From a bacterium Ga0077546 (GTDB lineage Bacteria > Cyanobacteriota > Vampirovibrionia > Obscuribacterales > Obscuribacteraceae): a stretch of 26,197 bases of DNA. The stretch covers positions 1 through 26,197 of the forward strand of contig LNEX01000105.1 of assembly GCA_001464165.1 (NCBI GenBank), written 5' to 3'. The notes under the pieces were generated by a model, which saw only the letters and a program-made list of their open reading frames with translations, had not been told where the DNA came from and did no database searches. The position numbers and the translations under genes were made by a program. Below are positions 13,750 through 21,839 of the stretch, piece by piece; positions within the stretch are counted from its first letter, which is position 1, and every line of letters starts with the position of its first letter.

Positions 13750-16218
13750 ATGACTGACGCACCTGACAAAGGACGTAAAACAGACGAAGTACAAGATGCA
13801 GCAACCCAGAAGTTGCTAGAGGGTCTTGGAAATCAGGTAGCCCAGGCCCGATATGGCCAAGTGGCTCCCGCTTTTAATCCTGGTGCTGAGCCTGGCAAGG
13901 GCCGCGACCCATATTATGTTGGCCCAGCTGATGGCAAGCCGCAAAGAGCTCCTTATGGGGCTGATAGCCCCCTGTTACCTGGTGGTAATCCCCGTGATGG
14001 TAACCCCCCAGCTGCACGAGAAGAGGTACCAAACTTCAGAGATCAGCATAAAGACAAACAAGTAGACCCAAACAAGCCATACGCGCGTAGTGATATTGGC
14101 GAACAAGTCCGCACTGGCAATAATCCACAAGGCCAAGGCCGTCAGTTTTCCTGGCAAGGGGCCGATTTCTTTGACCCCAGGGTGCAGCAGACGATCATGC
14201 TGCGCGGTCAACATCGCGATTTGCTCAATTCAACAATATTCGCTGGTGCCGCTAGTGTTCCGATACCACTTCTTCATGGCGCTATTTCAAGACAAGCAGA
14301 CCAGGCCGTGGCTAAGGCTGCAGAGACTGGTGGTGAGAGCCGTTTTGGCAAGTGGTGGCAGAACAATGCTGACCCTTCAAAATATTCAACTTCTGATCTG
14401 TTAAAGACTGACCAACGGCATGTTCAGGCTTTTCAAGACTTTGAAGGATTGCAGACCAAGTTAGCGAAAGCCGTTGAAGCCGGTGGTGATGACGCTGCTA
14501 AGGCTGCTGAGAAACTAGACTTCTTGAAGACACGCAGTGCTGCCGGTAGCTTCACGCCCCAGAGCCTTATGGAAGCCTCAGCCCTTAAAATTCTTGAAGG
14601 GCGAGTTAATGCTGGCAAGATGATTGACGCTGCTGCAACTAAGCAGAGCAATCGTATTGCTCAAATCTTAGACAATACGCCTGGATGGATGTCGCGAGTT
14701 GGTACTGGCATGCTTTCTTCAGCAGTGCAATATGGAATTGTCTCGACTGATCGCGGTATGACCGAGAAAGTCGCCGGTGCCACAGGTTTGCATGAATCTT
14801 GGAATGCCAGCCAGTTTATTGGTCCTATGGCCCTAGCGGCCTTGCCTGGTAAATACAAATTACTGGCTCCTGTTGCTGCAATTGGTGGTTCGCAGGCTGT
14901 CGATGGCTTTGCGCGGATTACTGGGTTGACTGCACCTGACCGATTCAATGCCGCTACCGGTGTTTATGACGGTTGGAATGGTGCCTTTGTCGCTGGCAGT
15001 TTGACCCTAGCTACTTATGCCAAGAACCCCTGGGCTAAGGCTACCATCGCTGGTGTTGGTACATTGGCACCGGTATTGGCGCACGCCTATCAAGACAATA
15101 TTGGCGGTAACCTCAAGGGGGGTGTCGAGAATGTCAGAGAAAGCATCAGCTACGATCATAATAAGCGCTCGTATGGCTCTTTGAGAGAAGTTGATAGCTC
15201 AATGCAAAAAGTGCTCAATAAGAAAGAAGATTGGATTGTTGCCAATGTGGACGCTAGTTTTGCGGCGATGAACGATCGCTGGAACAAGCCTTTAGCAAAC
15301 GGCGGTTTAACTACTGAGCAGAAGCTTCTAGGTTTGCGCGATGATGCTAGTGCCACTGGTGCTCTTTCGCGCAATATTCTCGATAAGGGTACGCGCATTT
15401 CAGACAAAGGCAGCGAACCTCAGTATATGCTCGATGGCTATCAGCTTGATGTTGGTGGTCGGTCGTTGCATTACATGTTGCGCACCAGAAATAGTGCTGA
15501 CAAAGCAGCGGTGCTGACTGAGCAAATTATTCGTGATAATGCTGATCCGAATAAACAAGTCACTATCAAAGGTGAGTTGCCGAAACAAAGCGAAGCAGAC
15601 GACTTGAGAAAGTATTCTGCTGAGGCGCAGACTGACATCACTAAGATTCTCGATGGTAAACACGACATTCGTGGCGCCTATGCAGAGCTAGTGAAAGACG
15701 CTGAAGTACTCGACAAAGAGTTTCTCAAAACCTATATCAAGGGACCTGATAATCTAATTCTCTATTACAATGACAAGGCATCTAAGGCCCAAGCAGCGGC
15801 TCAGAGAGCGGCTGCAGAAGGCAATGAGCCATTGCGCCAAGAGGCAGAGTTGAAAACTCAAGAGTATGCCAAGGTTGTGGCCAAGCTTTATCGTGACCAA
15901 GCTTTAGCTTATATGGCTATGGCTGAAGCCAAGATGAAAAATGGCAAGGACGGTGGCGGTGCTTACGATTTATTGATTGACGATGGAGTGAATCGTAAAG
16001 ACATTTTCCCCAATGGCATGAAGAAAGGCTACAACGGGGCTCAGGGGGCTTTGCGTATCGCTGATACCTATTCTCCAGGAAACCCAGATACTCAGCAGCT
16101 CGCTGAAATATTCTCGGAATTAGTGAAGAAGATGGAACAAGAGCGCAAGCTGCAACTGACAAGCAGTAGTTCTAATGTCTTGGGCTTCCGTGACCAATTC
16201 ACTAGGCCAAGCCAGTAG
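13750..16218 (+). CDS. Large protein of unknown function (822 residues)
   Basis: I recognise no family. Residues 1-135 are disordered and rich in Gly, Pro, Asp, Lys and Arg, with no signal peptide. About 150-320 is helical and Ala-rich. About 325-450 contains several Gly/Ala-rich moderately hydrophobic stretches (FIGPMALAALPG, LLAPVAAIGGSQAV, AFVAGSLTLATYA, ATIAGVGTLAPVLAHAY) that could be membrane-associated helices of the kind seen in secreted or pore-like proteins. About 470-822 is a polar helical part with likely coiled coil near 665-745 (KASKAQAAAQRAAAEGNE...). The strong ribosome site GGAAGGAAG suggests high expression, and a long-stem terminator follows. It may be an effector, a scaffold or a large structural protein; the sequence alone does not decide. 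Confidence 0.8.
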   Translation: MTDAPDKGRKTDEVQDAATQKLLEGLGNQVAQARYGQVAPAFNPGAEPGKGRDPYYVGPADGKPQRAPYGADSPLLPGGNPRDGNPPAAREEVPNFRDQHKDKQVDPNKPYARSDIGEQVRTGNNPQGQGRQFSWQGADFFDPRVQQTIMLRGQHRDLLNSTIFAGAASVPIPLLHGAISRQADQAVAKAAETGGESRFGKWWQNNADPSKYSTSDLLKTDQRHVQAFQDFEGLQTKLAKAVEAGGDDAAKAAEKLDFLKTRSAAGSFTPQSLMEASALKILEGRVNAGKMIDAAATKQSNRIAQILDNTPGWMSRVGTGMLSSAVQYGIVSTDRGMTEKVAGATGLHESWNASQFIGPMALAALPGKYKLLAPVAAIGGSQAVDGFARITGLTAPDRFNAATGVYDGWNGAFVAGSLTLATYAKNPWAKATIAGVGTLAPVLAHAYQDNIGGNLKGGVENVRESISYDHNKRSYGSLREVDSSMQKVLNKKEDWIVANVDASFAAMNDRWNKPLANGGLTTEQKLLGLRDDASATGALSRNILDKGTRISDKGSEPQYMLDGYQLDVGGRSLHYMLRTRNSADKAAVLTEQIIRDNADPNKQVTIKGELPKQSEADDLRKYSAEAQTDITKILDGKHDIRGAYAELVKDAEVLDKEFLKTYIKGPDNLILYYNDKASKAQAAAQRAAAEGNEPLRQEAELKTQEYAKVVAKLYRDQALAYMAMAEAKMKNGKDGGGAYDLLIDDGVNRKDIFPNGMKKGYNGAQGALRIADTYSPGNPDTQQLAEIFSELVKKMEQERKLQLTSSSSNVLGFRDQFTRPSQ

Positions 16219-16301
16219 AACTAGCCGTTAGAGCTAGGCAGCAGGCTTAGAACGAGACCTATGCAAAGACTTAGAAAGTCCTTGTCGGTAGAACGAAATT
16301 G

Positions 16302-16346
16302 AAAAAGCACTAGGTCGGCGATGGCTTGGTGCTTTTTAATTTTTTC
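16302..16346 (+). terminator. Long-stem intrinsic terminator after the 822-residue gene
   Basis: The 15-base arms 16302-16316 and 16323-16337 pair fully (with three G-U pairs) around the 6-base loop GGCGAT; the outer part is AAAAAGCAC/GTGCTTTTT. TTTTTAATTTTTT follows. The A-rich left side could also terminate minus-strand transcripts. The rest of the 326-base gap (16219-16544) holds the repeat at 16416 and the short ORF at 16474. Confidence 0.9.
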
Positions 16347-16415
16347 ACCCAATTTCCAGCCTAGGCTGATACTCAATCGAATTAGCTTGAGTTCAATCAA
16401 ATGTGTTTGAATTTG

Positions 16416-16437
16416 CATTGAACTTTCATTGAACTTT
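16416..16437 (+). repeat. Two tandem copies of CATTGAACTTT
   Basis: An exact 11-base direct repeat, with related TTGAGTTCAA and TTGAATTTG words just upstream. One helical turn of spacing upstream of a gene can mark a regulator site. The function is unknown. Confidence 0.6.
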
Positions 16438-16473
16438 ATTGCTCTGTTCAGCGTTTATTCAAAAGGAGACTAG

Positions 16474-16530
16474 GTGGCAAAAGAGTGGCAGGCCCTCTTT
16501 TGGCTTGTTTCCTTGTGCGTAACTTCTTAG
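16474..16530 (+). CDS. Possible 18-residue leader peptide upstream of comEC
   Basis: A short ORF starts with GTG at 16474, 5 bases after a strong AAAAGGAG ribosome site (16461-16468). It encodes an N-terminal AKEWQ then a hydrophobic stretch (ALFWLVSLCV) and stops at TAG 16528, 14 bases before the comEC ATG at 16545. Its ribosome site is better than that of comEC, so it may be a translated leader that couples or controls comEC translation, or a tiny membrane peptide. Nothing but the ribosome site and position supports it. Confidence 0.35.
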   Translation: MAKEWQALFWLVSLCVTS

Positions 16531-16544
16531 CAGAGAGTTGATTT

Positions 16545-17615
16545 ATGACAAATAGAGAAACAGCCAGCCTGGCTCCGTCAGGCTATACCCCCGCACGTGC
16601 CTTTACTTTGTTTTCTTTGGCTGTGCTCATAGGGGCCCTGCTCGCCAGTTTTGGCGTTAATCCAGTTATTGTCTTGGTTAGTGCCATGCTTCCGTTGCTT
16701 CTTCGCCCTCTTTGCCTCTGGCCCCTGCGTGTTGCAACATTGTTGAGTCTAGCTCTTCTGCTTAGCTTCTTTTGGGCCGTGGTGCGCAAGGACAATAGTG
16801 GGCCGGCCCAAAACGATCTTTACTTTGTTCACTCTGGTTCTGCTCTACGTTCGCTCTATACAAGCACTCGGGTTCGTATTCGCGGCCAAATTGAAGAAGT
16901 GCGAGAACGAGTACGCGAAGTTGAACGTGAAGTCGAAAGCGAAGTTGGCCCTGAACGTGAACATGAAGTTGAACGGGAAGGCCCTGATGCTAAGCAGCAG
17001 AAACATGATTTTACTTTGATAGTGCGTGCCGATGAGCTTCTGTATCCTACCAGGCAGACCCTTGAAGGCCGGGTAATAGTGAGTATGGATGCTGTTGAAG
17101 GAAAGATTTTGCAGGCTCCTTTGCCTGGCGACTTGGTGGAGATTGCCGGTGTTTTGCGCAAGCCCAAAGGCAAAAATTTCTCGTTCGAATTCGACGAGGC
17201 GGCTTGGTTGGCGAGTAAAGGCATATTTGCCCGCTTGAGCGTCAAGCCTTCTGATATGCATATTGTTGAGGAAGAGCAGTCAAAGGCGGGGAATGTATCA
17301 GTTAGCCTAAGCCGCGCAATTGCTGTTCTGCGCAAGGAGATAGTCAGGGCTCATAGAGAGCATCTTGGTGTAGTTAGGGGTGGTCTTTTTTCGTCAATGG
17401 TGTTGGGCGATCGAGTAGTAAGTCTTGACCAAGAACTGAAGCGACAGTTTTCGCTAGTTGGTCTGTCTCATCTTTTAGCTGCTTCTGGCCTTAATTTGAC
17501 CATTATTGTCACTGCGGCATTGGTCCTTTGTCGTTTCTTTCAGCCAACGGCACGAAAGGGTCAGAATACTCGCGCTAATTTGCTCAATACATGCTGGCGC
17601 TGGACCGTCTGTTAG
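16545..17615 (+). CDS. comEC: ComEC N-terminal part (DNA uptake channel), frameshifted
   Basis: The first part of the ComEC/Rec2 inner-membrane channel that passes single-stranded DNA into the cytoplasm during natural transformation. Two or three membrane helices (about 19-80) are followed by the outside OB-like DUF4131 domain (RVRIRGQIEEV ... PGDLVEIAGVLRKPKGKNFSFEF), interrupted at about 117-152 by a highly charged Glu/Arg/Val insertion. The competence domain then starts (GGLFSSMVLGDR, GLSHLLAASGLNLTII). The frame ends early at TAG 17613, while the rest of the competence domain continues in the +1 frame (17506-18846). The switch fits the AAAGGG run at 17555-17560: leaving out one G joins the two into one 766-residue-scale protein. 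The ribosome site is GAGAG, 7 bases before the ATG. It is either a true pseudogene or a sequencing error. Confidence 0.85.
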   Translation: MTNRETASLAPSGYTPARAFTLFSLAVLIGALLASFGVNPVIVLVSAMLPLLLRPLCLWPLRVATLLSLALLLSFFWAVVRKDNSGPAQNDLYFVHSGSALRSLYTSTRVRIRGQIEEVRERVREVEREVESEVGPEREHEVEREGPDAKQQKHDFTLIVRADELLYPTRQTLEGRVIVSMDAVEGKILQAPLPGDLVEIAGVLRKPKGKNFSFEFDEAAWLASKGIFARLSVKPSDMHIVEEEQSKAGNVSVSLSRAIAVLRKEIVRAHREHLGVVRGGLFSSMVLGDRVVSLDQELKRQFSLVGLSHLLAASGLNLTIIVTAALVLCRFFQPTARKGQNTRANLLNTCWRWTVC

Positions 17616-18846
17616 TCGCGCTGCCATAATGTGTCTGGTTGCCCTTTGGGCTAGATTGGCCTTTGTTCGTTTAGCTCACGGGGCGGCTTTGGCTTTGGCT
17701 CTTCTATTTGCTTTGGCCTTAGACCCAGTTAGCGTTTCAGACGTCGGTTTGCAGCTTTCTTATGGTGCTACATTTGGTATCGTTTATATTTTCCCCTTGC
17801 TAGAATTAGCTTGGTTTAAAGATATTGAGAATGCATGGCTTCGAGCTCTCTATTCCCTAGTGGCTGTGGTTGTGGCTGCTCAGATTGCAGTGCTACCGAT
17901 CCAACTTCATGTTTTTCAGCAGCTCTCGATACTTGTTATTCCAGCTAATTTGCTGGCAGAGCCAGTGGTGGTGCCTCTCACGATTATGGGGTTTGTCTCT
18001 TCCATTCTTGCTGCCATTGCCTCATGCCAGTTGCCTCCAGTCTTCCAATTTTGCCAACCTATCTTTGACGGTGCCGCCAGCCTGGGTTGGGGCATTGATT
18101 GGCTGGCGAAATTTCCGCTCGATTGGCTCACCTGGTTGGCTCAATCTCTGTCGCGCCTGCCGTTGGTATCACTTTCAGTGGCAAAGCCTCAGGCTGCTCA
18201 TATTTTTCTCTATTATCTTGCAATGTCTCTGGTGTTGCTTTGGGGTAAGGCGCGGCCCCGTTTTGCTTGCTCATTTCTATGCTTCTCTTTTGCTCTCATG
18301 GCCGCAGTATCGTATATTGAAAGCCCTCTACTCCAGCTTTTGTGCACTAACCGAGAGTTAATCGTTAACAGAGGTAATTTTGAGTATTTCGTTTTGCCCT
18401 TCGCTAGAAAATGTTCTCTGGTGCGGCCTGAACTTCCTGAAACCAGCTTGGGGAAGAGCTATGTGCGCTGGTTGGTGGGTAGGGGCATTCACTCGGCTAA
18501 AGCACCACTGGTGGGCGATCAGTTGATATTGACCCCTGAAGCTTTGAAAATTGAAATTGGTGAACCTAAATTGCCAGGTTCTACTTTGCCGAGTTTGCAG
18601 GTTGTTGTTCTGCCAGTTTCGCATCGCAATTTCAGGATTAGTTCTGAGCCTAGCTCTGGGTTTAGTTCTGGGTCTCGGCTAATTGCCCTGCCTTCCCGTC
18701 AGGGGCCAGAATATTGTCGGCTCAACGGTGAGGTTTTTACACCTTTGTTCGTTCCGTATTGCCCGATGGCTATGCCAATGAGCTTCCCCCTGGTTTCAGA
18801 AGTCGAGGCGGTAAAGTCTGCATACCTAATCACACTAAGGCTTTGA
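17506..18846 (+). CDS. comEC: ComEC C-terminal part (competence domain), frameshifted
   Basis: The continuation of comEC in the +1 frame. Genuine coding begins about 17560; the TTG at 17506 is only the limit of the open frame. It carries the conserved AGAGPSVSRAAIM helix, the VSDVGLQLSYGATFGIVYIFPLL segment and the remaining membrane helices of the competence domain to about residue 270. A weakly conserved tail of about 170 residues follows. The metallo-beta-lactamase-like nuclease domain with HxHxDH found in many ComEC proteins is absent. Long, clean conservation on both sides of the break suggests the frameshift is recent or an assembly error. The acyltransferase gene follows after 99 bases on the same strand. 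Confidence 0.85.
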   Translation: MSLRHWSFVVSFSQRHERVRILALICSIHAGAGPSVSRAAIMCLVALWARLAFVRLAHGAALALALLFALALDPVSVSDVGLQLSYGATFGIVYIFPLLELAWFKDIENAWLRALYSLVAVVVAAQIAVLPIQLHVFQQLSILVIPANLLAEPVVVPLTIMGFVSSILAAIASCQLPPVFQFCQPIFDGAASLGWGIDWLAKFPLDWLTWLAQSLSRLPLVSLSVAKPQAAHIFLYYLAMSLVLLWGKARPRFACSFLCFSFALMAAVSYIESPLLQLLCTNRELIVNRGNFEYFVLPFARKCSLVRPELPETSLGKSYVRWLVGRGIHSAKAPLVGDQLILTPEALKIEIGEPKLPGSTLPSLQVVVLPVSHRNFRISSEPSSGFSSGSRLIALPSRQGPEYCRLNGEVFTPLFVPYCPMAMPMSFPLVSEVEAVKSAYLITLRL

Positions 18847-18945
18847 CCGGTTGTCAGAATCTTTTAAACCTGCTCGATCACCCTTGCATGATATGGTAGC
18901 TAGCGTTTTCCCAATTCTGCCCTGCATGCATCTAACAGCTGTTTA

Positions 18946-20253
18946 ATGTCAACGAACCAGACAATCGCCGTTGCCCCCCTAGAATTAGAGCAGTCTGTAG
19001 AGCAGTCTGTAAAGACTGTTACTCAGGCTAAACCGCTTTCTAAGGCCGCTGTGGCGGCTTACTGGCCCCAGTTAGATGGTCTGCGCTCACTTGCCTTTCT
19101 TCTGGTCTTTATGCATCATCTGGGGCGAGTCGCCGATACTGAACGCGACGCTCTTGGTTCGGCTGTTGCTCCAGCTTTGCCTGTTCTTGATGCTATCTGT
19201 GCCTGGGGCTGGGTTGGCGTTGATGTTTTCTTCTCACTGAGCGGTTTTCTTATAACCCATTTGCTCCTAGCGGAGAAGAGCCGTTTCAATAGCATTTCGT
19301 TCAAGCTTTTCTTTGCTAGGCGCGCTTTGCGTATTTGGCCTGTCTATTATCTGGTTCTGCTTTTTGCTTGCGTGGTTGTGCCGCTGATGCAATGGCAGAC
19401 TCTCAACTGGCCTTTGTTTTATGAGTTTTTAGCTAAGCAGGGAATACCGCTTACTTTCTTTGCTGGCAACTATAGTTTGACTTTTGCCACTAATATTCTG
19501 CTGAAATTCACTAGTGCTTTGGCCTGGCCAGTAGTCTTTCTTCTCCTGCCACTCTGGTCGTTGGCAGTAGAAGAACAGTTCTATCTCACCTGGCCGTTCT
19601 TGCTCAAAGCACTACCTACAGCTAAGGCTCTTTATCGGGCAATTGCTGCCCTGGCCGTCTTTTCTCTGGTTGCTCGGGCTATTCTTTGGTATGTTTCGCG
19701 CTACCAATACCATATTGCGTTTCCCGTCAATCTCTACTACCAGACCACCTTCGCTCACCTAGAGCCTTTGATGGCAGGCGCTGCTTGTGCAGTAACTGTC
19801 TTTTATTTCCCGCAAGTGATGGCTAGGCTCAAGCGCGCCACTCCACTGCTTATATCTGCTCTTATAGCTCTGGTTGTGCCTTGCGCTATCTTCCTGCCCG
19901 ATATCGTCTACAACAGCTATTACAATATTGCCACCTTTAGTCTTGCTGCCCTTGCTTGCCTAGTGCTTTTGGCTACTACTTTGGTTTCGCCAGTCTTTGC
20001 TCGGTTCTTCAGCAATAAGGCGCTCTCTGCCTTCGGTCGCCTTACCTATGCCATGTATTTGGTTCATTATTTTGCCATTGCTATGGCTGAGAAGATTTGG
20101 CAGGGCAATGCGGCCCTAGCAGCCAGCTGCCACCTTCAGCACTGGCCAACAAAGTTTGTCTTGGCTTTAGCTATGACCTATTTGTTTGCATTCGCAAGTT
20201 GGCATTTGCTTGAGCGGCATTTCTTGAAGATGCGCAAGCTGTTTAGCCGCTAA
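18946..20253 (+). CDS. Membrane acyltransferase, family 3 (OafA/YrhL type)
   Basis: A 435-residue integral membrane protein that transfers acyl groups (often acetyl) to envelope sugars such as O-antigen, peptidoglycan or exopolysaccharide. Diagnostic motifs: LDGLRSLAFLLVFMHH with the catalytic-type His in the first helix, GWVGVDVFFSLSGFLIT, the RRALRIWPVYYL block, and PLWSLAVEEQFYLTWPFLL. About ten membrane helices continue to the end, including FGRLTYAMYLVHYF near the C-terminus. There is no extra SGNH domain. The first 40 residues are polar and cytoplasmic. The ATG at 18946 has no clear ribosome site. The gene ends 7 bases before the convergent TonB-like gene. The target polymer cannot be inferred from the neighbours. 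Confidence 0.92.
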   Translation: MSTNQTIAVAPLELEQSVEQSVKTVTQAKPLSKAAVAAYWPQLDGLRSLAFLLVFMHHLGRVADTERDALGSAVAPALPVLDAICAWGWVGVDVFFSLSGFLITHLLLAEKSRFNSISFKLFFARRALRIWPVYYLVLLFACVVVPLMQWQTLNWPLFYEFLAKQGIPLTFFAGNYSLTFATNILLKFTSALAWPVVFLLLPLWSLAVEEQFYLTWPFLLKALPTAKALYRAIAALAVFSLVARAILWYVSRYQYHIAFPVNLYYQTTFAHLEPLMAGAACAVTVFYFPQVMARLKRATPLLISALIALVVPCAIFLPDIVYNSYYNIATFSLAALACLVLLATTLVSPVFARFFSNKALSAFGRLTYAMYLVHYFAIAMAEKIWQGNAALAASCHLQHWPTKFVLALAMTYLFAFASWHLLERHFLKMRKLFSR

Positions 20254-20260
20254 TTTGAAT

Positions 20261-21727
20261 TCAATTATTCGAGCCTACTTCATCAATCTGGTTAAAGCGA
20301 TAATTGAAGGTAAATCGCACATCGAGACTGGAAGCCTTAACCTCTGCTGGCAGTGGGTGGAAGGGGAATGACTTTTTGATGGCGGTAATGGCGGCGGCTT
20401 CAGCTTCCACGTCAGTCTCGATATTAGTATTGCCACTATGGGGCAAAGCTTTGGTTGAAACCAGCTTGCCGTCTGCGCTTATGCGAAATTCAATAACGGC
20501 AATTCGGTCAATGCCGCGGGGAGGTATCCAGTGGCTTTTAACTTTTCGGTTGAGTAACTTCAGGTAGCTGTGCAAAGTTGAAGGTGCACCAGTGCCCAAG
20601 GCAGATCGGCCGCCTGCCTGCGTGGCCATGTGGGTAACCAGGCCATCGCTATCGATAGACTCAATCATATTGGCCGGCTCAACTTCGCTGAGAAATTCGC
20701 GGACCTCTAGCGGTGCCGATTGAGCTTTTGCTCTTGCTGTTGCTTGATTTGTCGCTTGACTTTTAACTTGATTTGTCGCTGCATAAGTTGAAAAGGCAAT
20801 AGATTTGTCTTTTTCCTTTGCTACAACAATTGTTTTCCAGTTATCTGGGGCTTTGAAAGTTAGCGGAAGTGTTGTTAAGTTCGCCTTCTCCTCGGCTGTT
20901 GCTCTCGATTCAACCTTTGCTACTGATTCAGCTGTCCTCTCTTTTGTTGTAGTGATTTGCGAATGACTTATTGATTTTTCTGTCTTTACTAATTTTTCTG
21001 TCTTTACTAATTTGTCGGTCTTTAGTAATTTGTCTTCGACCCGCCCTTTGTCGCTAGTATCAGCTTTAGCACTAGGTGTTGACCGTGGTATTGCAGCACC
21101 GATGAGGGTCGGGCTTGCCACCGTGTATAGTGCGCCCTTGTTTGCCCGGCTTGTCGCTTCTTTGTTTATCGCCGGTAGAATATCTTTTTTGTCTATGGCA
21201 TCGCTTAGTGCTACAAGTTCGATTTCTACCACTTGCCTCTTCACGACTGGCTTTGAAAGCCGAGCAAGGTCGATATGAAAAATTAGAAAAGATACCAGTA
21301 GCACTAAGGGCAGTGCTATCGAGAACACGGCAATTATTGGTGCTACAAGTTCTTCTAGTTCGCGATCGTCTGTTCGTTTATGTGCAGTTGCTCTCACCTC
21401 ACCTGTAACATCAGGCTGAAATCTCGGTTCTATGCAAAAGAACAATTCTTGTCGTACGCTGAGCCAGCGACTCAATGATGATAGCAATATGCCGCCTAGC
21501 ACAAATACCCAAGCAATGGCCTGGGCGACATGCTCGCCGAGTACTATATAGCTAAGCCAGATACCACAGCTAGAGCCCATTAAGGCGTGGGTTTTCGCTT
21601 GGCGCTGAAGTCGACTGTAATTGCTTGGCAAAGTAGTAGACGGCACAGAAAGGCTTGCCGCACTGCTGGCAGTGCTAGCGTTTCTTGCGCATTTTTCTTC
21701 TTCTGTTACCGCTGTGCTTTCGACCAT
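20261..21727 (-). CDS. Membrane protein with TonB/TolA-type C-terminal domain
   Basis: 488 residues. Two membrane helices near 48-85 and a third at about 128-150 anchor it. A long Lys/Thr/Ala-rich linker (about 165-385) follows, then a C-terminal TonB-like domain (about 386-477: LLNRKVKSHWIPPRGIDRIAVIEFRISADGKL ... FPFHPLPAEV). In the TonB/TolA families this domain contacts outer-membrane or periplasmic partners. Unlike classical TonB it has three helices instead of one, lacks the Pro-Lys spacer, and no exbB/exbD or tolQ/tolR lies nearby, so energised transport is not shown. The linker holds an 18-base tandem repeat. A terminator separates it from the ATPase gene upstream, so it likely has its own promoter, though none is obvious and no ribosome site is seen before the ATG. 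Confidence 0.78.
   Translation of the reverse strand: MVESTAVTEEEKCARNASTASSAASLSVPSTTLPSNYSRLQRQAKTHALMGSSCGIWLSYIVLGEHVAQAIAWVFVLGGILLSSLSRWLSVRQELFFCIEPRFQPDVTGEVRATAHKRTDDRELEELVAPIIAVFSIALPLVLLVSFLIFHIDLARLSKPVVKRQVVEIELVALSDAIDKKDILPAINKEATSRANKGALYTVASPTLIGAAIPRSTPSAKADTSDKGRVEDKLLKTDKLVKTEKLVKTEKSISHSQITTTKERTAESVAKVESRATAEEKANLTTLPLTFKAPDNWKTIVVAKEKDKSIAFSTYAATNQVKSQATNQATARAKAQSAPLEVREFLSEVEPANMIESIDSDGLVTHMATQAGGRSALGTGAPSTLHSYLKLLNRKVKSHWIPPRGIDRIAVIEFRISADGKLVSTKALPHSGNTNIETDVEAEAAAITAIKKSFPFHPLPAEVKASSLDVRFTFNYRFNQIDEVGSNN
20975..21028 (-). repeat. Three 18-base repeats encoding KTEKLV-type units
   Basis: On the plus strand TTTTTCTGTCTTTACTAA occurs exactly at 20975 and 20993, with a diverged third copy at 21011. 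They encode the Lys-rich linker of the TonB-like protein (LLKTDK, LVKTEK, LVKTEK). Confidence 0.8.
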
Positions 21728-21735
21728 GACATCAC

Positions 21736-21776
21736 AATAAAAAATGACAACCCCATGCTAGCACGGGATTGTCATT
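21736..21776 (-). terminator. Intrinsic terminator between the ATPase and TonB-like genes
   Basis: On the minus strand AATGACAA and TTGTCATT (21769-21776 with 21743-21750) form an 8-bp stem, then a mismatch and CCC/GGG, around a 10-base loop. TTTTTTATTG follows. It lies downstream of the ATPase stop at 21840 and just before the TonB-like start. Confidence 0.8.
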
Positions 21777-21839
21777 AGATTATTCAAGCATTTAATTCAA
21801 GCCTCTAGTTCTAGCTTGTCTTACGTACTTATTGCTTGC

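Noticed and set aside
20255..20264. TTGAATTCAA palindrome between the acyltransferase and TonB-like genes
   Set aside because: Only 10 bases, AT-rich, without a T-run; a convergent terminator cannot be supported and chance occurrence is likely.
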